DNA of 39,395 bases from positions 1-39,395 of the forward strand of contig NZ_CAJNAT010000047.1 in NCBI RefSeq assembly GCF_905220705.1. The letters are read 5' to 3'. The notes under the pieces are model-generated. The model was not told the origin of the DNA, did no database searches, and was given only the letters and a program-made list of their open reading frames with translations. The first letter of the stretch is position 1. Every line of letters starts with the position of its first letter. This DNA comes from Paraburkholderia domus. Its GTDB lineage: Bacteria > Pseudomonadota > Gammaproteobacteria > Burkholderiales > Burkholderiaceae. The translations under genes and the position numbers were made by a program. Of the stretch, positions 7,266 to 15,158 are shown piece by piece.

Positions 7266-8683
7266 TGAATCGCGTTTTGACGCAGGGTCTCGCATTGACC
7301 GCGCTGGCCGTGGCGCTCGCGGGCTGCTCGATGGCACCGGTCTATCAGCGGCCGCAGGCGCCCGTGCCCGCCGCGTACCCGAGCAACACCGCGACGCAAA
7401 GCAACGCAGGCGTAACGAATCTCGATGACTGGCGCGGCTATTTCACCGATCCGGTGCTGGGCCGTCTGATCGAAGTCTCGCTCGCGAACAACCGCGATCT
7501 GCGGGCGGCGACGCTGCGCGTGCAGGAAGCGCGTGCGCTATACGGCATCCAGTTCGCCGAGCGGCTGCCTTCCGTCGACGGTACCGCGAGCTACAACCGT
7601 GGCCGCACGATCGATCCAATGCTCGGAGAAAACGTGGTCGCGAGCCAGTATCGGGCGGCGCTCGGCGTTACGTCGTTCGAGCTGGATCTTTTCGGCCGGG
7701 TGAAGAGCCTGTCGGACGCTGCGCTGGCGGAATATTTCGCGAGCGAGGACGCGCAGCGCGCCGCGCAGATCAGCCTGATTGCGGAGGTCGCATCGGCCTA
7801 TGTCACTGAGCGAGCACTGTACGATCAGGAGCAACTGGCGCAACGCACGCTTGAAGCGCGCGAGGGCATCTATGCACTCACGAAGCGCCGTTACGGCGCG
7901 GGCATGAGCACCGCCATCGAATTGCGCACGGCCGAAATGCTGGTCCAATCGGCGCGTGCGTCACAGGCCGCGCTGACGCGCGAACGCACCCAGGCTGCAA
8001 GCGCATTGCAGTTGCTGCTGGGCGACTTCACGGTGGATTTGCCACGCACGACGCCCGTGCTCGACGATCTGACGATGACGCCCGTGGCCGCCGGTCTCTC
8101 GTCGGATCTGCTGACGCGACGGCCCGATATCCGTCAGGCCGAAGCGCATCTGAAAGCCACCAACGCGAACATCGGCGCGGCGCGCGCGGCGTTCTTTCCG
8201 AGCCTGCGCCTCACCACCGAAGTCGGCTCGGTCAGCGACAGCTTCTCGCGCCTCTTCGCGGGGGGCAGCGGCGTGTGGTCGTTTGCGCCGCAGCTGACGT
8301 TGCCGATCTTCAGCGGCGGACGTAATCGCGCGAATCTCGATCTGGCGACCGTGCGTAAGAACATCGCGGTCGCCGACTACGAGAAGTCCATTCAGACTGC
8401 ATTCCGTGAGGTGTCCGATGCGTTGGCGGCGCGTGATCAGATCGATGTCCAACTCGACGCCCAGCAGGCCGTGTATGCGGCGGATAGCGAACGCATGCGT
8501 CTCGCGGAACGCCGTTACAGCAGAGGCGTCGCGACCTATCTCGAACTGCTCGACGCACAGCGCAGCCTGTTCGAATCGGGGCAGGAGTTGATCCGGCTGA
8601 AGCAGTTGCGTTTGACGAATGCGATCGCGCTGTACCGGGCGCTGGGCGGCGGCTGGTCGAATGGGCCTGCTGCCGACGCCTGA
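7265..8683 (+). CDS. Outer-membrane efflux channel lipoprotein (OprM/NodT family, OprB/OprA-like)
   Basis: A 472-residue TolC-superfamily channel completing the tripartite pump. The N-terminus is a lipoprotein signal with lipobox ALAGCSMAP near residue 20. Two OEP repeats follow, seen from LGRLIEVSLANNRDLRAATLRVQEARALY and LKATNANIGAARAAFFPSLRLTTEVGS, and from AERRYSRGVATYLELLDAQRSLF near the C-terminus. ATG 7265 overlaps the pump stop by one base; a GTG at 7262 is also possible and would add one residue. GGAGATGAAG just upstream is a good ribosome site. It is the last gene of the operon and faces the LysR gene at 8744 convergently across 60 bp with no clear terminator. Confidence 0.94.
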   Translation: MNRVLTQGLALTALAVALAGCSMAPVYQRPQAPVPAAYPSNTATQSNAGVTNLDDWRGYFTDPVLGRLIEVSLANNRDLRAATLRVQEARALYGIQFAERLPSVDGTASYNRGRTIDPMLGENVVASQYRAALGVTSFELDLFGRVKSLSDAALAEYFASEDAQRAAQISLIAEVASAYVTERALYDQEQLAQRTLEAREGIYALTKRRYGAGMSTAIELRTAEMLVQSARASQAALTRERTQAASALQLLLGDFTVDLPRTTPVLDDLTMTPVAAGLSSDLLTRRPDIRQAEAHLKATNANIGAARAAFFPSLRLTTEVGSVSDSFSRLFAGGSGVWSFAPQLTLPIFSGGRNRANLDLATVRKNIAVADYEKSIQTAFREVSDALAARDQIDVQLDAQQAVYAADSERMRLAERRYSRGVATYLELLDAQRSLFESGQELIRLKQLRLTNAIALYRALGGGWSNGPAADA

Positions 8684-8743
8684 GCGGCAGCGGGTTCAGG
8701 GACGCGGGGTGGATGACGTCTATGCGTGTCAGTGCCGACGATC

Positions 8744-9727
8744 TCAGATAGACGACGCTTGTGGTCGCGGTGTCGCCTTTGTGCGTTTCCCGTAAGTTGG
8801 GGCGACCCCGTGCTTGTTCGACGAGATTTCCTGCCTGAACAGTTCGGCGAGCTTTTCCGCCGCCAGTGAAAGCGGCGCATCGCGTAGCTTCAGAATGCCG
8901 AGCTTAAGCGGCGGCAACGCCATCAGTAGCGGCACGCGGCTCGCCTGTTGCCCATACGGCGCCGCGTCGAGCATCCCGGCCGGACACACGAGCAGCGCGT
9001 CAGTGCGCGTCATCAGACTCCAACTCACGCCGAACGTATTTGTGCGGATGATGTGCGTAGGGAGCGACTGCCGCGTTCGGCGCAGATAGTCGAGCAGGTT
9101 GCTGTGCTGACTGCCAGGCGAAAGATTCATGACCCATTTGCAGTCGAGCAACTGCCGCCATTCGGTGGCCTTTTCCAGTGGATGGCCCCGCCGGCATGCC
9201 ACGATCGTTTCGAGTGTCTGTAGCGGTTCGAAATCGAACTCACCGCTGACCTCCTCTTCTGCGGGTGCGGCAACCGCGAAATCGATTGTCCCATCGCGCA
9301 GTGCGTGGAGTACGTGGGGCATCAGGCCTTCCTCGAAGGTGAGCTCCGCGAGGGGCATGCTTTTACCGAAGCGTTCGATGACGCCGGGCAGTACCCCCAG
9401 GAACACCATTGGCGTGACCGCTGCCGATACGCGGCTGCGCTTGCCGCCCAAAATCTGCTGGATGTCCTGACGTGCCAGCGCTAGTTGAGCGTGGGCGAGG
9501 CGCGCACGCACCGTGAGTTGATGGCCGCACTCAGTCAGCGTCACGCCGCGCGAACTGCGCATGATCAGCGATGCATCGAGATCCTGTTCGAGTTCCCGCA
9601 CGGCCTTAGTGACCGCGGCCTGGCTCAGATGCAGATGGCGCGCCGCGCCGCGGATACTGCCCGTTTCCACTAGGGCAAGCCAGGCTTTCAGGTGATGGTC
9701 TTTCATGTCTCGTCCGCCATATTCCAA
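8744..9727 (-). CDS. LysR-family regulator divergent from aldehyde dehydrogenase
   Basis: A 327-residue LysR protein. The HTH is within residues ~8-70 (MKDHHLKAWLALVETGSIRG, then AARHLHLSQAAVTKAVRELE and LIMRSSRGVTLTECG); the remaining ~220 residues form the co-inducer-binding domain, with a basic C-terminal tail. ATG 9727 has GAGGAG seven bases upstream. ATG 9706 would start exactly at MKDHHLKAW as many homologues do and has a weaker site, so the start is uncertain by seven residues. The gene is divergent from the PuuC-like dehydrogenase gene, and the gap contains a perfect LysR-type palindrome within a 43-bp element shared with two other promoters. It probably activates the dehydrogenase, and possibly the amidase operon at 19730, in response to an unknown metabolite. 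It is paralogous to the LysR protein at 1035-1970. Confidence 0.9.
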   Translation of the reverse strand: MEYGGRDMKDHHLKAWLALVETGSIRGAARHLHLSQAAVTKAVRELEQDLDASLIMRSSRGVTLTECGHQLTVRARLAHAQLALARQDIQQILGGKRSRVSAAVTPMVFLGVLPGVIERFGKSMPLAELTFEEGLMPHVLHALRDGTIDFAVAAPAEEEVSGEFDFEPLQTLETIVACRRGHPLEKATEWRQLLDCKWVMNLSPGSQHSNLLDYLRRTRQSLPTHIIRTNTFGVSWSLMTRTDALLVCPAGMLDAAPYGQQASRVPLLMALPPLKLGILKLRDAPLSLAAEKLAELFRQEISSNKHGVAPTYGKRTKATPRPQASSI

Positions 9728-9738
9728 CTCCTCGCACG

Positions 9739-9781
9739 TGACAACGCAAGGTTGTCTCCGTCAATAATTTATCGTCTTCTG
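9739..9781 (+). promoter_or_regulatory. 43-bp LysR-type regulatory element, copy 2 (toward aldehyde dehydrogenase)
   Basis: It reads TGACAAC-GCAAG-GTTGTC, then 17 nt, then GTCTTCTG. GACAAC-N5-GTTGTC at 9740-9756 is a perfect inverted repeat, 12 bp upstream of the LysR ATG at 9727. From CTCCGTCAA to the end it is nearly identical to copy 3 at 19595-19637 (23 of the last 26 bases match). This is the best-formed copy and the likely anchor site of the adjacent LysR protein. Confidence 0.7.
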
Positions 9782-9893
9782 ATCTGAATTTTATCTGAGT
9801 ACGCTGTCACGGATTCCGCACCGGCCATCCCGCCGCGCCACACGCATGCGTAGCACCGTGGGATGGCTCACGTCATTCTATAGAGGTATCCTA

Positions 9894-11387
9894 ATGAACA
9901 AAAAGACCTTCGCTGACTGGCAGGACAAGGCCGCTACCCTCAAAATCGAGGGGCGCGCATTCATCGACGGCGCACTCAGTCATTCACGAGACGGCAAGAC
10001 TTTCGTGTGCGCGAGCCCGATCGACGGCCGTGAACTCGCGCGGGTGGCGGACTGCGGCGAGGCCGATGTCAACGCGGCCGTCGCCGCCGCTCGCCACGCG
10101 TTCGACGAAGGGTCGTGGGCCGGCTTGAATCCGCGCGAGCGTAAAGCTGTGCTGCTGCGCTGGGCGGCCTTGATGCACGAGCATCTCGACGAACTCGCCT
10201 TGCTGGAGACACTCGACATGGGCAAGCCGATCGGCGACACGACCATGATCGACATACCGGCCGCCGCGCACTGCGTGGCGTGGTATGCGGAAGCGATCGA
10301 CAAGGTCGGTGGCGAAGTGGTGCCCGCCGACCAGCACCTCGTCGGTCTGGTGACGCGCGAGCCGATGGGCGTCGTGGCGGCCGTCGTACCGTGGAATTTT
10401 CCGCTGGTGATGGCGGCGTGGAAGTTCGGCCCCGCGCTCGCCGCGGGTAACAGCGTCGTGCTCAAGCCGTCGGAGAAATCACCGCTCACGGCGATCCGCG
10501 TCGCGCAGCTCGCGCATGAAGCGGGACTGCCGCCGGGGGTATTCAATGTCGTGCCGGGCGGTGCCGAGCCGGGCAGGCTGCTGGCGGCGCACGGCGATGT
10601 CGACTGTATCGCGTTCACCGGGTCGACGCGAACCGGCAAGCTCATCATGCAGTGCGCTGCGCAATCCAACCTGAAGCGCGTCTGGCTCGAGTTGGGCGGC
10701 AAGTCGCCCAATATCGTGCTGGCTGATTGCCCCGATCTCGATGGCGCGGCCAAAGCGGCTGCCGACGCGATTTTCTTCAACATGGGTGAGGTGTGCTCGG
10801 CCGGTTCACGTCTGCTCGTCCATCGCGACATCAAGGACGTGTTCATCGAGAAGTTGCTCGCGGCAGCACGTTCTTATGCGCCGGGACACCCGCTCGACCC
10901 TGCCGTGACGATGGGCGCGATCGTCGACCGGGTCCAGATGGACCAGGTCCTGGCGTACATCGAGGCCGGCCGAAGCGAGGGCAGGCTCGCCGCGGGCGGG
11001 GCGCAGGTCAAGAAGGAAACGGGCGGCTTTTATATCGAGCCGACGGTGTTCGAAGTGAAGCCGGACGCCAAAATCGCGCGCGAGGAGATCTTCGGACCAG
11101 TGTTATCGGTCATCGTGTTCGACACGGTCGACGAGGCGGTGCATATCGCCAACGATACCCAATACGGACTCGCCGCCGCGGTCTGGTCTGCCGACGTGAC
11201 GACCGCGCATGAGATCGCAAGGCGTCTGCGTGCGGGCACCGTCTGGGTGAACTGCTACGGCGAAGGCGGCGGAGACATGAACTTCCCCTTCGGCGGTTAC
11301 AAGCAGTCTGGCAACGGCCGTGACAAGTCGCTGCACGCGCTGGAGAAATACACGGAGCTGAAGTCGACGCTCATCCGGCTGCGCTAG
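9894..11387 (+). CDS. puuC: NAD(P)-dependent aldehyde dehydrogenase, PuuC/KauB-like
   Basis: A 497-residue soluble aldehyde dehydrogenase, normal family length. The nucleophile is Cys301 in NMGEVCSAGSR and the general base Glu266 in LELGGKSPN. The cofactor motifs VVPWNFPLVMAAWKFGPALAAGN and FTGSTRTGK are intact, as is EEIFGPVLSV. The overall pattern (AYIEAGRSEGRLAAGG; WVNCYGEGGGDMNFPFGGYKQSGNGRD) fits the gamma-glutamyl-gamma-aminobutyraldehyde/4-guanidinobutyraldehyde group (PuuC, KauB), which oxidises the aldehyde made by a polyamine oxidase. ATG 9894 has AGAGGT upstream; the reading frame extends further 5' but without family similarity. Downstream are the putrescine transporter and a PuuB-like oxidase, consistent with polyamine breakdown. 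Its promoter region carries the LysR-type element. The precise substrate is inferred. Confidence 0.88.
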   Translation: MNKKTFADWQDKAATLKIEGRAFIDGALSHSRDGKTFVCASPIDGRELARVADCGEADVNAAVAAARHAFDEGSWAGLNPRERKAVLLRWAALMHEHLDELALLETLDMGKPIGDTTMIDIPAAAHCVAWYAEAIDKVGGEVVPADQHLVGLVTREPMGVVAAVVPWNFPLVMAAWKFGPALAAGNSVVLKPSEKSPLTAIRVAQLAHEAGLPPGVFNVVPGGAEPGRLLAAHGDVDCIAFTGSTRTGKLIMQCAAQSNLKRVWLELGGKSPNIVLADCPDLDGAAKAAADAIFFNMGEVCSAGSRLLVHRDIKDVFIEKLLAAARSYAPGHPLDPAVTMGAIVDRVQMDQVLAYIEAGRSEGRLAAGGAQVKKETGGFYIEPTVFEVKPDAKIAREEIFGPVLSVIVFDTVDEAVHIANDTQYGLAAAVWSADVTTAHEIARRLRAGTVWVNCYGEGGGDMNFPFGGYKQSGNGRDKSLHALEKYTELKSTLIRLR

Positions 11388-11402
11388 TCACGGATGATCT
11401 GC

Positions 11403-11428
11403 GCGGATGCGGGCACCGCCGCATTCGC
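11403..11428 (+). terminator. Possible hairpin terminator after aldehyde dehydrogenase
   Basis: GCGGATGCGG and CCGCATTCGC form a 10-bp stem (one G-T pair) with a 6-nt loop, 15 bp after the stop codon. No U tract follows, so it would be a weak or Rho-assisted terminator. Confidence 0.4.
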
Positions 11429-11573
11429 GCCTGCCTGCACGTTCTGATTCGTGCGGCCACGGACGGCCCGCACGGGCACGTTCATGAGAACGGGCGGCGC
11501 GCCCGGCCTATCACGACAAATTCCCCGCGCCTACACAGAACCCACGAGAGACATTGCCGGGCACGAGTGCCGG

Positions 11574-11620
11574 TGTCCCGTGTTCCAGGGACAGACATCG
11601 TGTTTTTCGAGCGATAGAGT
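11574..11620 (+). promoter_or_regulatory. LuxR-type box plus -10-like hexamer upstream of potF (copy 1)
   Basis: TGTCCC-N8-GGGACA (11574-11593) is a perfect 6-bp-arm palindrome of 20 bp. GAC follows directly, then 18 nt, then TAGAGT (11615-11620). Exactly the same arrangement occurs at 23765-23811 beside the LuxR gene. If TAGAGT is the -10 box, the palindrome is centred about 43 bp upstream of the start, the position of class-II LuxR-type activator sites overlapping -35. Function is inferred. Confidence 0.65.
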
Positions 11621-11705
11621 GCGCCATGCTTCATACCAGCTTTGCCTGTCGGCAGCGGCCGCGCGATGGGGCACCGCTGAAACACACTAATCAGGAGACT
11701 TCGTC

Positions 11706-12827
11706 ATGCGTACCCGTTTTCGTCGTCATGCCATTGCTATTGCTGCGCTCGCTGTTACCGCCGGCCTGACTTCTATCGCGAGCCCGTCGGCGTATGCCGC
11801 GGATACCGAGCTGAACATCTACAACTGGTCGGAGTACATCGCGAAGGACACCGTGCCGAACTTCGAGAAGCTGACCGGCATCAAGGTGCACTACGACAGC
11901 TACGACAGCGACGACACCCTGCAGACCAAGCTGCTTGCCGGCAGTTCGGGCTATGACATCGTCGTGCCGACGTCGAACTTCATGGCGAGGCAGATTCAGG
12001 CAGGTGTGTATCAGAAGCTCGACAAGTCGAAGATTCCGAACCTCGTGAATCTTGATCCCGCATTGATGAGCAAAGTTGCCGACGGCGATCCGGGCAACCA
12101 GTATGGTGTGCCATGGGCCTGGGGTACGGATGGTCTGGGCTACAACGTCCAGGCGGTCAAAAAGCGTCTTGGCGAGAACGCGCCGCTCGACAGTTGGGCG
12201 CTGCTGTTCGATCCGGCGAACGTATCGAAACTGAAGGGATGCGGCGTGTCGATGCTCGACGCCCCGGACGATGCGTTTGGCGCCGCGATGCAGTACTTGG
12301 GCCTCGACGAAAACAGCAAGAATCCAGCCGACTATCAAGCCGCTTACGAGGCGCTGAAGAAAATCCGTCCGTATATCACGCAATTCAACTCGACCGCCTA
12401 CGCAGACGACCTCGCGAACAACGACGTGTGCCTCGCGCTCGGCTGGTCGGGCGATGTGGGCCTGGCGCGCCGGCGCACCATAGATGCGAAGCGCTCGTAT
12501 GAAATCCGCTTCTCGAACCCGAAGGAAGGCGGCGCGGTGTGGTTCGACGTCATGGTCGTGCCTAAGGACGCGCCGCATCCGGAGGCTGCGATGAAGTGGA
12601 TCAACTATATCCAGGATCCGAAGGTGAACGCCGCGATCACGAACGAAATCTACTATCCGACCGCGAACAAACCCGCGCGTGCGCTCGTGAACCCGGCGAT
12701 CGCGCAAGACCCCAACGTCTATCTCCCCGATGACGTGTTGCGCAAGATGACATTGGCGAAGGCGCATACGCCCGAAATCTCGCGCCTCTTGAACCGCTTG
12801 TGGCTGCAACTCAAGTCGGGCGGCTAA
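11706..12827 (+). CDS. potF: Putrescine-type polyamine ABC transporter, periplasmic binding protein PotF
   Basis: A 373-residue periplasmic binding protein with a Sec signal peptide (basic MRTRFRRH, hydrophobic stretch, cleavage after SAYA near residue 31). The mature start TELNIYNWSEYIAKDTV and the block YDSYDSDDTLQTKLLAGSSGYDIVVPT are typical of PotF/PotD; WAWGTDGLGYN and ALGWSGDVGLARR form parts of the polyamine pocket. CAGGAGA lies just upstream of ATG. It captures putrescine or a related polyamine in the periplasm for PotGHI encoded downstream. A strong hairpin follows the gene, which would let the binding protein be made in excess over the membrane subunits. It is preceded by a LuxR-type box shared with the YtcJ-like gene, so its expression is probably tied to the LuxR regulator at 22825-23670. 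Confidence 0.93.
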   Translation: MRTRFRRHAIAIAALAVTAGLTSIASPSAYAADTELNIYNWSEYIAKDTVPNFEKLTGIKVHYDSYDSDDTLQTKLLAGSSGYDIVVPTSNFMARQIQAGVYQKLDKSKIPNLVNLDPALMSKVADGDPGNQYGVPWAWGTDGLGYNVQAVKKRLGENAPLDSWALLFDPANVSKLKGCGVSMLDAPDDAFGAAMQYLGLDENSKNPADYQAAYEALKKIRPYITQFNSTAYADDLANNDVCLALGWSGDVGLARRRTIDAKRSYEIRFSNPKEGGAVWFDVMVVPKDAPHPEAAMKWINYIQDPKVNAAITNEIYYPTANKPARALVNPAIAQDPNVYLPDDVLRKMTLAKAHTPEISRLLNRLWLQLKSGG

Positions 12828-12850
12828 AGCGGAGCAACGCTCGACATCTG

Positions 12851-12887
12851 TTTCAGGCACGCCTCGCGTGGCGGCGCCTGCCTGAAA
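12851..12887 (+). terminator. Hairpin between potF and potG
   Basis: TTTCAGGCA and TGCCTGAAA form a perfect 9-bp stem enclosing a GC-rich loop that can pair further (CGCC with GGCG). It lies 24 bp after the potF stop. It probably acts as a partial terminator or mRNA-stabilising stem that sets the binding protein to transporter ratio. Confidence 0.6.
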
Positions 12888-12984
12888 TCCGAATCTGGTT
12901 GCGCTGACACGAGGCCATTCATGAGGTGAGCAGGCGCTGTAGGTCAAGCGTCCGCTACCACCTCGAAGAGCATGGCAATCGTAC

Positions 12985-13029
12985 AGTCAGTAAAGATAGT
13001 TTAACTAAATAATCTATATATTTCCGCAT
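12985..13029 (+). promoter_or_regulatory. AT-rich leader directly before potG
   Basis: This stretch is far more AT-rich than its surroundings and contains TAGTT-T-AACTA (12997-13007) and TATATA-like runs that could supply a -10 box. No Shine-Dalgarno is present before the potG ATG. It may be a secondary promoter for potGHI giving a leaderless or short-leader mRNA. Confidence 0.35.
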
Positions 13030-14187
13030 ATGGAAAAGCCTGTAATCGGCGCCCGCGAGATGCGCAGCGCTTCGCGCAGTGGCAGTGTCAGTGGCAATCG
13101 GGATGCGTTCGTCCGTATCGAGAACGTTGTGAAAAACTTCGGCGACAGCGTCGCCGTCGATGACGTCAGCCTGACCATCGCCAGGAACGAGTTGTTCGCG
13201 CTGCTCGGCAGTTCCGGATGCGGCAAGTCCACGTTGCTGCGCATGCTGGCCGGTCTCGAGTCGGCCACGTCCGGACGTATCTTCGTCGACGGCGAGGATC
13301 TTGCCTCGCTGCCGCCCTACCGCCGTCCCGTCAACATGATGTTTCAGTCGTATGCATTGTTCCCGCATATGAGTGTCGAGGCGAACGTGGCATTCGGACT
13401 GAAACAGGAGGGAACGCCTCGCAACGAGATTCGCGAGCGCGTTGCCGACGCGCTCGAACTCGTCCAGATGAGCGGGTACGCGCAGCGCAAACCCCATCAA
13501 CTCTCCGGCGGGCAGCAGCAACGCGTGGCGCTGGCCCGCTCGCTCGTGAAGCGTCCGAAGCTGCTGTTGCTCGACGAGCCGATGTCCGCGCTCGACAAGA
13601 AAATCCGCCGGCAGACCCAACTTGAGCTAGTCAACATCATCGACAGAGTCGGCGTGACCTGCGTGATGGTGACGCATGACCAGGAGGAGGCGATGACCAT
13701 GGCAAGCCGCCTTGCCGTGATGAGCGAAGGCCGCATCGTGCAGATTGGTTCGCCTAGCGAAGTCTACGAGTATCCCAACAGCCGCTTCTGTGCAGGGTTC
13801 ATCGGTTCGACAAATCTGTTCGACGGGACCGTGATCGAGGACGAGCCCGATTACATCGTGGTGGAAAGCGAGGAACTCGAAAGTCGCCTGTACATCAGTC
13901 ACGGCGTTACCGGTCCGATCGGCATGGCCGTTGGTATTTCCGTGCGGCCGGAGCGAGTGAGCGTCTCGCATGCGAAGCCGGAAGCGCAGTACAACTGGGC
14001 GCGCGGCGTGGTTACCGACATCGCCTACATGGGCAGCTATTCGCTGTACCACGTGCGCCTTCCGGGTGGGAAGACCGTGGTGTCGAATCTCGATAGCGCC
14101 AGCCTGATGAAAGAGGACGCCCCCGCGTGGAACGACGAGGTGTTCTTATCATGGTCGCCCGCAAGCGGCGTGGTGGTGACGCAATGA
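13030..14187 (+). CDS. potG: Putrescine ABC transporter ATP-binding protein PotG
   Basis: A 385-residue ATPase energising the PotHI permease. Walker A is at residues 60-68 (GSSGCGKST), the Q-loop at Gln106, the ABC signature at 158-165 (LSGGQQQR) and Walker B plus catalytic Glu at 178-184 (LLLLDEP), followed by the switch-loop His in VMVTHDQEEA. The C-terminal third is the TOBE regulatory domain (GISVRPERV). The block LDEPMSALDKKIR and NPQ-free PotG-like sequence place it with PotG rather than sugar ATPases. No Shine-Dalgarno precedes ATG 13030; the ATG at 13060 is an alternative, with only poorly conserved residues between. The gene overlaps potH by ATGA. Confidence 0.94.
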   Translation: MEKPVIGAREMRSASRSGSVSGNRDAFVRIENVVKNFGDSVAVDDVSLTIARNELFALLGSSGCGKSTLLRMLAGLESATSGRIFVDGEDLASLPPYRRPVNMMFQSYALFPHMSVEANVAFGLKQEGTPRNEIRERVADALELVQMSGYAQRKPHQLSGGQQQRVALARSLVKRPKLLLLDEPMSALDKKIRRQTQLELVNIIDRVGVTCVMVTHDQEEAMTMASRLAVMSEGRIVQIGSPSEVYEYPNSRFCAGFIGSTNLFDGTVIEDEPDYIVVESEELESRLYISHGVTGPIGMAVGISVRPERVSVSHAKPEAQYNWARGVVTDIAYMGSYSLYHVRLPGGKTVVSNLDSASLMKEDAPAWNDEVFLSWSPASGVVVTQ

Positions 14188-15158
14188 ATACGTCCACCAC
14201 CCGCGCCGTTGCCGCGAACGAAACCTCGCGCCGCGCTGGCCTCGTCGCTGTGTTAGGACCCGTTGCGGCACGATTCCTTCCTTCAGGACGCAAGACGGTC
14301 ATCGGCATCCCGTTCCTGTGGCTCACGGTGTTCTTCGCATTACCGTTCGTGCTAGTGCTGAAGATCAGCTTCGCCGATCTTAGGCTGGGTATTCCGCCCT
14401 ACACGAATCTCGTCGAGGTGCACGACAACATCGTTCACCTTGCGATGCAACTCGGACACTACGCGCTGCTCCTGCAGGACGATCTGTACGTCGCGACCTA
14501 CATCAATTCGCTCAAGATGGCGGCGATATCAACGCTCCTGTGCCTCGTGATCGGGTACCCCATTAGCTACTACATTGCGCGCTCGGCGCCGGCCACACGC
14601 AATCTGCTGATGATGGCCGTGATGCTGCCGTTCTGGACGTCGTTCCTGATTCGCGTCTACGCATGGATCGGCATTCTGAAGGACGACGGCCTGCTCAATC
14701 ACGCGCTCATGGTGATCGGCCTGATTCATACGCCATTGCGCCTGTACCACAGCAATGCGGGCGTGTATATCGGCATGGTCTACTCGTATCTCCCGTTCAT
14801 GGTGATGCCGCTCTACGCGCATCTCGTGAAAATGGATCTCACCCTGCTCGAAGCCGCGTACGACCTCGGCGCGAAACCGTGGGTGGTGTTCACGCGTATC
14901 ACGCTGCCGCTTTCGAGGAACGGAATCATCGCGGGAAGCCTGCTCGTGTTTATTCCCGCGGTGGGCGAGTACGTGATTCCCGAACTGCTCGGCGGCGCCG
15001 ACACGTTGATGCTTGGGCGCGTCATGTGGGATGAGTTCTTCAACAACATGGACTGGCCGATGGCCTCCGCCGTCACGGTGGCGATGGTGATGCTGCTCCT
15101 TCTGCCCATGGCCGTATTCCAGTACTACCAGGTCAAGGAATTGGAGGAGGCGCAATGA
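14184..15158 (+). CDS. potH: Putrescine ABC transporter permease PotH
   Basis: A 324-residue inner-membrane permease with about six helices. The binding-protein-dependent transport (EAA) motif is seen as EAAYDLGAKPWVVFTRITLP in the last third, where the protein contacts PotG. SYYIARSAPATRN and LPFWTSFLIRVYAWIGIL are typical of PotH/PotB. ATG 14184 was chosen because it overlaps the potG stop as ATGA and a GGTGGTGA site precedes it; an earlier in-frame start at 14127 lies within potG. It forms a heterodimeric channel with PotI. Confidence 0.93.
   Translation: MNTSTTRAVAANETSRRAGLVAVLGPVAARFLPSGRKTVIGIPFLWLTVFFALPFVLVLKISFADLRLGIPPYTNLVEVHDNIVHLAMQLGHYALLLQDDLYVATYINSLKMAAISTLLCLVIGYPISYYIARSAPATRNLLMMAVMLPFWTSFLIRVYAWIGILKDDGLLNHALMVIGLIHTPLRLYHSNAGVYIGMVYSYLPFMVMPLYAHLVKMDLTLLEAAYDLGAKPWVVFTRITLPLSRNGIIAGSLLVFIPAVGEYVIPELLGGADTLMLGRVMWDEFFNNMDWPMASAVTVAMVMLLLLPMAVFQYYQVKELEEAQ

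Larger units (their letters stand above)
11388..11705. promoter_or_regulatory. 318-bp intergenic region before potF
   Basis: No credible gene is present. It contains a possible hairpin (11403-11428) after the dehydrogenase, a small inverted repeat CGTTC-ATGA-GAACG (11481-11494), and the TGTCCC-N8-GGGACA box with its TAGAGT -10-like hexamer (11574-11620). This suggests that potF starts its own transcription unit rather than relying on read-through from the dehydrogenase gene. Confidence 0.6.

Noticed and set aside
11691..12947. 418-codon open frame antisense to potF
   Set aside because: It lies opposite a clear PotF gene; composition is typical of antisense shadow frames and no family motif is visible.
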